Assembly: GCA_020723785.1 (NCBI GenBank) | Contig: DYIH01000067.1 | Location: forward strand, 1-8,241 | From: Thermaerobacter marianensis | Lineage (GTDB): Bacteria > Bacillota > Sulfobacillia > DYIH01 | DNA length: 8,241 bases | Direction of reading: 5' to 3' | Part shown: positions 5,113 to 8,241 of the stretch, one piece after another | Position numbering within the stretch: position 1 is the first letter of the stretch | Layout: the number at the start of each line of letters is the position of its first letter | Notes under the pieces: model-generated | Seen by the model: the letters and a program-made list of their open reading frames with translations, nothing else | What the model was told of the DNA's origin: nothing | Databases searched by the model: none | Made by a program: the position numbers and the translations under genes

Positions 5113-6174
5113 GTGCTGGCCGACTGGATCGCCGGGCGGGGCCGCTGGATTTGGCCGGCGGTGGCGCTGGCCGCCGCCGGGCTCCTGCTTTATAGCGTCC
5201 GCGCCGTACTTCCCCCTTTCGTCCTGGCCGCCGTCCTGGCCTACATCCTGACGCCCCCCGTGGAGGCCCTGCACCGGCGCGGCCTGGGCCGGGGTTGGGC
5301 CATCCTGGTGGTTTACGCCTGCGCCGGCCTGCTCATCGGCGGCATCGTCGCCTTCGTCGTGCCTCTCTTCGTGGCCGAGATGGAACGGCTGTCGGCCGCC
5401 ATCCCCGAATACACGGCGCGCATTCATGACGGCCTGGCGGCCCTGGACCGCCATTACCAGCGCATTCCCCTGCCCGACGGGTTGCGGAATGCCCTGGATA
5501 TGGAGATCAGCCGCCTGGAGGCCGGCTTGACGAAACGCATCAACGGCGCCGTCCGCGGGGTCTTCGACCTTTTTTCCGGCGCCCTGACCCTGGTCCTGGC
5601 GCCCATCCTCGCCTTCTACCTGCTCAACGACCTCCCCCGCTTCCGGCGGCGCGTCCAGGCGTGGCTGCCGCCCGGTTCGCGCCCCCGCCTGTGGGCTTTT
5701 CTGGCCGAGGCCGACAGGGCGGTGGCCGGGTTCATCCGCGGCCAGTTGACGGTGGCCGCCTGCGTCGGCGTGATGACCGCCGCGGCCATGGCCTTCCTGG
5801 GGGTCCGCTATGCCGTCGTCCTCGGCCTGGTCGCCGCCCTCACCGACCTGATCCCCTATTTCGGACCCTTCCTGGGGGCGCTGCCGGGAGTCGCCCTGGC
5901 CGGGATGACCTCGTTCACCCTGGCGGCCAAGGCGGCCGTGGCCTACCTGGTTGTCCAGCAGATCGAGAACACCATCCTGGTGCCCCGCGTCATCGGCAAT
6001 TCGGTGGGGCTGCACCCCGTGGCCATCGTTTTCGCCATCCTGGTGGGCGGCCACTTCTGGGGGATCCTCGGCATGGTGGCCGCCGTTCCGGCCGCGGCCT
6101 TGCTCCGGGTGACCGGTGCCGCGGTGCTGGAGTGGGTGGTGGACGCGGCCGGGCGCCAGCGTTCCGGCGTTTGA
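5113..6174 (+). CDS. AI-2E / PerM family membrane permease
   Basis: A 353-residue polytopic inner-membrane protein of the AI-2E family (formerly UPF0118, including PerM, YdiK, TqsA and YtvI). The pattern is standard: two N-terminal spans (residues ~12-50) ending in YILTPPVEAL, a third at ~63-90, a soluble region ~90-150, then the C-terminal bundle with the motifs FIRGQ, PYFGPFLGALPG, QQIENTILVPRVIGNSVGLHP and WGILGMVAAVPAAA. Family members have been linked to autoinducer-2 export or to Na+/H+ antiport; the substrate cannot be told here. The start is GTG 5113, the first start codon after the upstream in-frame TGA; its ribosome binding site is weak, so translation may be coupled to the preceding gene. 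In Clostridia alaS often follows, but here gas-vesicle genes do. Confidence 0.9.
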   Translation: MLADWIAGRGRWIWPAVALAAAGLLLYSVRAVLPPFVLAAVLAYILTPPVEALHRRGLGRGWAILVVYACAGLLIGGIVAFVVPLFVAEMERLSAAIPEYTARIHDGLAALDRHYQRIPLPDGLRNALDMEISRLEAGLTKRINGAVRGVFDLFSGALTLVLAPILAFYLLNDLPRFRRRVQAWLPPGSRPRLWAFLAEADRAVAGFIRGQLTVAACVGVMTAAAMAFLGVRYAVVLGLVAALTDLIPYFGPFLGALPGVALAGMTSFTLAAKAAVAYLVVQQIENTILVPRVIGNSVGLHPVAIVFAILVGGHFWGILGMVAAVPAAALLRVTGAAVLEWVVDAAGRQRSGV

Positions 6175-6214
6175 TAAGCCTGGCGCGTTTCGTTGCATGG
6201 GCAGGCGGAGGGGA

Positions 6215-6238
6215 GGCAGGTGGGCGCGTCCACCTGCC
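6215..6238 (+). terminator. Strong hairpin after the AI-2E gene (possible terminator)
   Basis: The arms GGCAGGTGG (6215-6223) and CCACCTGCC (6230-6238) pair perfectly over 9 bp with a 6-nt loop, about 40 bases after the AI-2E stop. The next T-run (CTTTT, 6260-6264) is more than 20 bases away, so it is not a canonical intrinsic terminator. It still marks the probable border between the housekeeping operon and the gas-vesicle cluster. Confidence 0.45.
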
Positions 6239-6268
6239 CGTTCCCCGGCGAAAACTCTCCTTTTGGCG

Positions 6269-6303
6269 TTCTCAATTCCTCGGTTGCGCCCATAACTTAT
6301 TAA
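6269..6303 (+). promoter_or_regulatory. AT-rich island, weak promoter candidate for the gvp cluster
   Basis: This is the only AT-rich patch before the first gvp gene. TTCTCA (6269-6274) and CATAAC (6291-6296), 16 bases apart, each match the sigma-70 consensus at 4 of 6 positions. An alternative sigma factor is equally possible. The call rests mostly on position between the hairpin and the gene. Confidence 0.25.
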
Positions 6304-6323
6304 GGAGACCAAGCAGGGTTTCC

Positions 6324-6352
6324 GCCGCCGGACCAGGGCGGGGCCGCCGGAC
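6324..6352 (+). repeat. Direct repeat GCCGCCGGAC, 19 bases apart, upstream of gvp
   Basis: Exact copies lie at 6324-6333 and 6343-6352, with the same face roughly two helical turns apart, 24 bases before the first gvp start codon. They could be a tandem operator or an mRNA feature; in DNA this GC-rich chance is a real alternative. Confidence 0.35.
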
Positions 6353-6375
6353 AGAGGCCCTCCAGGAGGTGTCCC

Positions 6376-6768
6376 ATGTTTGTCGAGATGCATCCAAAAC
6401 GCCTGAGGGACAGCGATACGCTGGCGTCCCTGGTTGACCGGCTGCTGGACAAAGGCCTGGTGATCAACGCCGACATCGCTGTTTCCGTGGCCGGCGTGGA
6501 GCTGTTGGGGATAAAGATACGCGCCGCCCTGGCTTCCTTTGAGACGGCGGCCCGCTACGGCCTGGAATTCCCTTCGGGGACCAGTTACGAGACGGCGGCC
6601 TGGCGGGCGGCGTTGGTGGAGAAAGAAACCTGCCCGCAGTGCGAGAAGCGGGTCGAGAGACACGAACTCCTGGAAACCGGATGCCCATGGTGCGGATGGG
6701 TGTCGGCGCTGGCACAGAAAAACGCTCCCTTGGCGATCGTACAGTTCGGGAGAGGCCAGGGTGGTTGA
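6376..6768 (+). CDS. Gas-vesicle GvpA/GvpJ-family protein with C-terminal zinc ribbon
   Basis: A 130-residue protein. Residues ~14-65 are a gas_vesicle (GvpA/J/M/S) domain: a first helix LASLVDRLLDKGLVINADIA, a beta hairpin VSVAGVELLGIKI, and a second helix RAALASFETAARYGLEF. Minor shell proteins of this family (J, M, S) nucleate or cap the vesicle, whereas GvpA builds the wall. The remaining residues are unusual: C86-X2-C89 (CPQC) and C103-X2-C106 (CPWC) make a zinc ribbon, followed by a 24-residue tail. Typical GvpA is ~70 residues and lacks cysteine pairs. The start is ATG 6376 with AGGAGGTG at 6364-6371. The next gene (gvpK) begins 4 bases after the stop or overlaps it. GvpJ-like is the best reading of the core; a role as major wall protein is unlikely given the tail. 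Confidence 0.85.
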   Translation: MFVEMHPKRLRDSDTLASLVDRLLDKGLVINADIAVSVAGVELLGIKIRAALASFETAARYGLEFPSGTSYETAAWRAALVEKETCPQCEKRVERHELLETGCPWCGWVSALAQKNAPLAIVQFGRGQGG

Positions 6769-6772
6769 AGCA

Positions 6773-7096
6773 ATGGCGCTGCACATCGACGAGGACAACC
6801 TAAAACACGGCCTCCTCGGTCTGGTCGTCGCGCTCATCGAGATCATCCGTGACGCCTTGAGGCTGGAGGCGATGCGGCGGATCGAGGAGGGGAGCCTTAC
6901 GGAGGATGAGGTCAACCGGCTGGGCCACGCGTTCATGGAACTGGATCGGGCCGTCGAGGGGATGAAGGAGGACCAGGGGATAGTCGAGGCGGTGAGGAGC
7001 GTCCGCGACGGACTGGACCGGCTGGTGGATGAGGTGGCCGGCCGGATGCTCGACCCCCGACGCTGGGGTGGATTGAATGGGGGGTATCGCACTTGA
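6773..7096 (+). CDS. gvpK: Gas vesicle protein GvpK
   Basis: A 107-residue acidic, helical protein with the GvpK pattern: an N-terminal IDEDNLKHGLLGLVVALIEI block followed by a charged helix, RRIEEGSLTEDEVNRLGHAF (the family's GSLT-EEVERLG motif), and a third helix continuing to about residue 60. The remainder is a further helical region and a short tail. GvpK is an accessory protein needed for vesicle formation in several bacteria; its biochemical role is not settled. ATG 6773 has AGGGTGG at 6758-6764, 8 bases upstream; a GTG at 6761, in frame, would add four residues and overlap the previous gene by 8 bases. The stop TGA 7094-7096 overlaps the TTG start of the next gene. Length and sequence look intact. 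Confidence 0.88.
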   Translation: MALHIDEDNLKHGLLGLVVALIEIIRDALRLEAMRRIEEGSLTEDEVNRLGHAFMELDRAVEGMKEDQGIVEAVRSVRDGLDRLVDEVAGRMLDPRRWGGLNGGYRT

Positions 7097-8118
7097 CGGG
7101 GAATGGCCGGGTGGTGGAAATCAAGGGGTTTCTCCAGCGGATGGTGGAAGAGGAGCTGCGTGGGATAGACTTGCACCGGATTCTTCGGGAGGCGGTGCGA
7201 GACGCCGTCCATGGTTATCTGGGAGCCGTGGCGGGAGCGGGTGTGATGGAGACGGTGCCGGCCCCGGAGGGGGTGGCGGCGACGTCCGGCGGGGCGATTC
7301 CGGCCCATCGGGCCAACGGGCCCGACGAGGGTCCCAATGACCGGCCGGCGCCGGCCGGCCCGGCGGGACGCTACGTATACGGGGTGACGGAGGGGGACGG
7401 GCCGGACCGCCTGGGGCCCATCGGTATCGGCGGCGCCGAGGTGTACCGGATCGCGGAGGGGAACCTGTCCGCCGTGGTGCACGACTGCCCGCCGGAGCCG
7501 TACCGTTCCGAGGATGAGGGGCAGGTCGAGGCGTGGCTGTTCACCCACGAGGAGGTGCTGGACCGCGTCCGGGAAATCTTCGGGATCGCCGTTCCGGCGT
7601 CCTTCAACACGATCCTTTACAGAGCCGGGGAGGACCCGCGGGAAACGGTGCGCAAGTGGCTTCTGCAGGAAGGGGATCGGCTGCGCTCTGCGGTGGAGAA
7701 GCTGCGCGGCAGGGAGGAGTATGCGGTCCAGGTCTTCGTCGACGAGGAGGTCTTGAAGGAGGCGGTCGCCGCCGATCCGGGGATCCGGAGAATGGGCGAG
7801 GAGATATCCGGCAGTCCGGAGGGTGCTCGCTACCTGCTGGAGCAGAACCTGCAGCGGGCTGTGGGACAGGCGTTGGAGGAGGCGGCTGAAGCCGCCTTCC
7901 GGGAAGTTTTCGAGGCGGTGCGGGGGGCCGTCCGCGACCTGCGGGTGGAGAAGACCGGGCGGCCTGACGGGAAACGGCGGATGATCGCCAACCTGTCCTG
8001 CCTTTGCGACGCGGGCCGCCGGCAGGAGCTGGACCGGGCGCTGGGCGAGATCGAGAGGCGGCCCGGTTACTCGGTGCGCTACACCGGGCCATGGGCCCCG
8101 TACAGTTTCGTGGGATGA
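7093..8118 (+). CDS. Gas vesicle protein GvpF/GvpL with N-terminal extension
   Basis: A 341-residue protein. Residues ~93-340 are a complete GvpF/GvpL domain: RYVYGVTEG at the start, AVVHDCPPEPYRS, the HEEVLDRVREIFGIAVPASF segment, the VQVFVDEE strand, a long helical region (YLLEQNLQRAVGQALEEAAEAAF) and the terminal GPWAPYSFV motif. These proteins are accessory shell or nucleation factors that bind GvpA. Residues 1-50 form an amphipathic, charged helical region and 52-92 a Pro/Gly/Ala-rich linker; usual GvpF/L proteins (~240-280 residues) begin near the RYVYG block. The start is TTG 7093, sharing TTGA with the gvpK stop, with a G-run (7079-7084) 8 bases before it; GTG codons at 7111 and 7114 are alternatives that would shorten the extension only slightly. 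The next gene overlaps it by ATGA. Confidence 0.87.
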   Translation: MTGNGRVVEIKGFLQRMVEEELRGIDLHRILREAVRDAVHGYLGAVAGAGVMETVPAPEGVAATSGGAIPAHRANGPDEGPNDRPAPAGPAGRYVYGVTEGDGPDRLGPIGIGGAEVYRIAEGNLSAVVHDCPPEPYRSEDEGQVEAWLFTHEEVLDRVREIFGIAVPASFNTILYRAGEDPRETVRKWLLQEGDRLRSAVEKLRGREEYAVQVFVDEEVLKEAVAADPGIRRMGEEISGSPEGARYLLEQNLQRAVGQALEEAAEAAFREVFEAVRGAVRDLRVEKTGRPDGKRRMIANLSCLCDAGRRQELDRALGEIERRPGYSVRYTGPWAPYSFVG

Positions 8119-8241
8119 ACGCGTTGACCGAGACCCTCCAACCGACGCCGGTGCGGAATGCCGGGGTCGTCGATCTGCTGGACCGGCTCCTGGTCAAAGG
8201 CCTGACGCTGAACGCCGATGTCCTGGTCACCGTCGCCGGGG
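8115..8241 (+). CDS. Second GvpA/GvpJ-family gas vesicle protein (3' partial)
   Basis: Only the first 42 residues are in the window. After a 16-residue N-terminal lead comes GVVDLLDRLLVKGLTLNADVLV, the first helix and turn of the gas_vesicle domain, then TVAG where the beta hairpin begins. The LLDRLLxKG-x-NADV pattern is closer to GvpJ/M/S than to the major wall protein GvpA, which usually has DRILDKGIVIDAW. The ATG at 8115 overlaps the GvpF/L stop by four bases (ATGA 8115-8118), so translation is coupled. Whether it carries a zinc ribbon like the first family member cannot be seen here. Confidence 0.8.
   Translation, partial: MNALTETLQPTPVRNAGVVDLLDRLLVKGLTLNADVLVTVAG

Noticed and set aside
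4762..7548. A 928-codon open frame on the minus strand
   Set aside because: It is a shadow of the AI-2E and gvp genes: low complexity, no domain, no sensible start, while the + strand genes carry clear family motifs.
1..8241. CRISPR array or long tandem repeats
   Set aside because: No regularly spaced identical repeats were seen anywhere; only the short repeats listed as features are present.
8115..8241. Calling the last partial gene the major wall protein gvpA
   Set aside because: The visible helix (LLDRLLVKGLTLNADV) is closer to GvpJ/M/S than to the highly conserved GvpA sequence.

Overview
This GC-rich window (about two-thirds G+C by eye) reads like the chromosome of a GC-rich Bacillota of the Clostridia/Moorellia/Peptococcia type. 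The main reasons are the gene order Rrf2 regulator - iscS - mnmA - PRC-barrel protein - small zinc ribbon - AI-2E permease, which from memory is common in those lineages, and strong AGGAGG-type ribosome binding sites with several GTG/TTG starts. The assignment is inferred from gene order and protein style, not from a marker gene.

Layout, all real genes on the + strand. (1) Positions 2-646 hold the 3' end of sufB, the core scaffold subunit of the SUF Fe-S assembly complex. (2) Positions 647-1294 are a gene-poor, partly decayed stretch: a hairpin just after sufB, two minus-strand relics (one recognisable as part of a DDE transposase, one unidentified), a perfect 17-bp palindrome and, at its right edge, a good sigma-70 promoter. 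(3) Positions 1295-4087 are a sulfur-trafficking operon: an IscR-like Rrf2 sensor with three cysteines, the cysteine desulfurase IscS, and the tRNA 2-thiouridylase MnmA. No iscU/sufU scaffold gene lies between iscS and mnmA. (4) Positions 4164-6174 hold four tightly packed genes: a double PRC-barrel protein, a 63-residue zinc ribbon, a 67-residue single-span membrane protein and an AI-2E/PerM-type permease. (5) Positions 6175-6375 are a spacer with a strong hairpin, an AT-rich island and a 10-bp direct repeat. (6) From 6376 to the right edge lies the start of a gas-vesicle cluster: a GvpA/J-family protein with an added zinc-ribbon tail, GvpK, a GvpF/L protein with an unusual N-terminal extension, and the beginning of a second GvpA/J-family gene. 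These genes overlap or nearly abut, so they are probably translationally coupled.

How they fit together: IscS makes the persulfide sulfur that MnmA needs for s2U34 in tRNA and that an Fe-S scaffold (perhaps the neighbouring SufB) would accept. The Rrf2 protein probably senses cluster supply and controls the operon from the promoter at 1186-1214. The gas-vesicle genes are a separate accessory system placed directly behind this housekeeping block. The most unusual items are the zinc-ribbon fusion on the GvpA/J-type protein and the extended GvpF/L. I found no CRISPR array, tRNA, rRNA or clear riboswitch.
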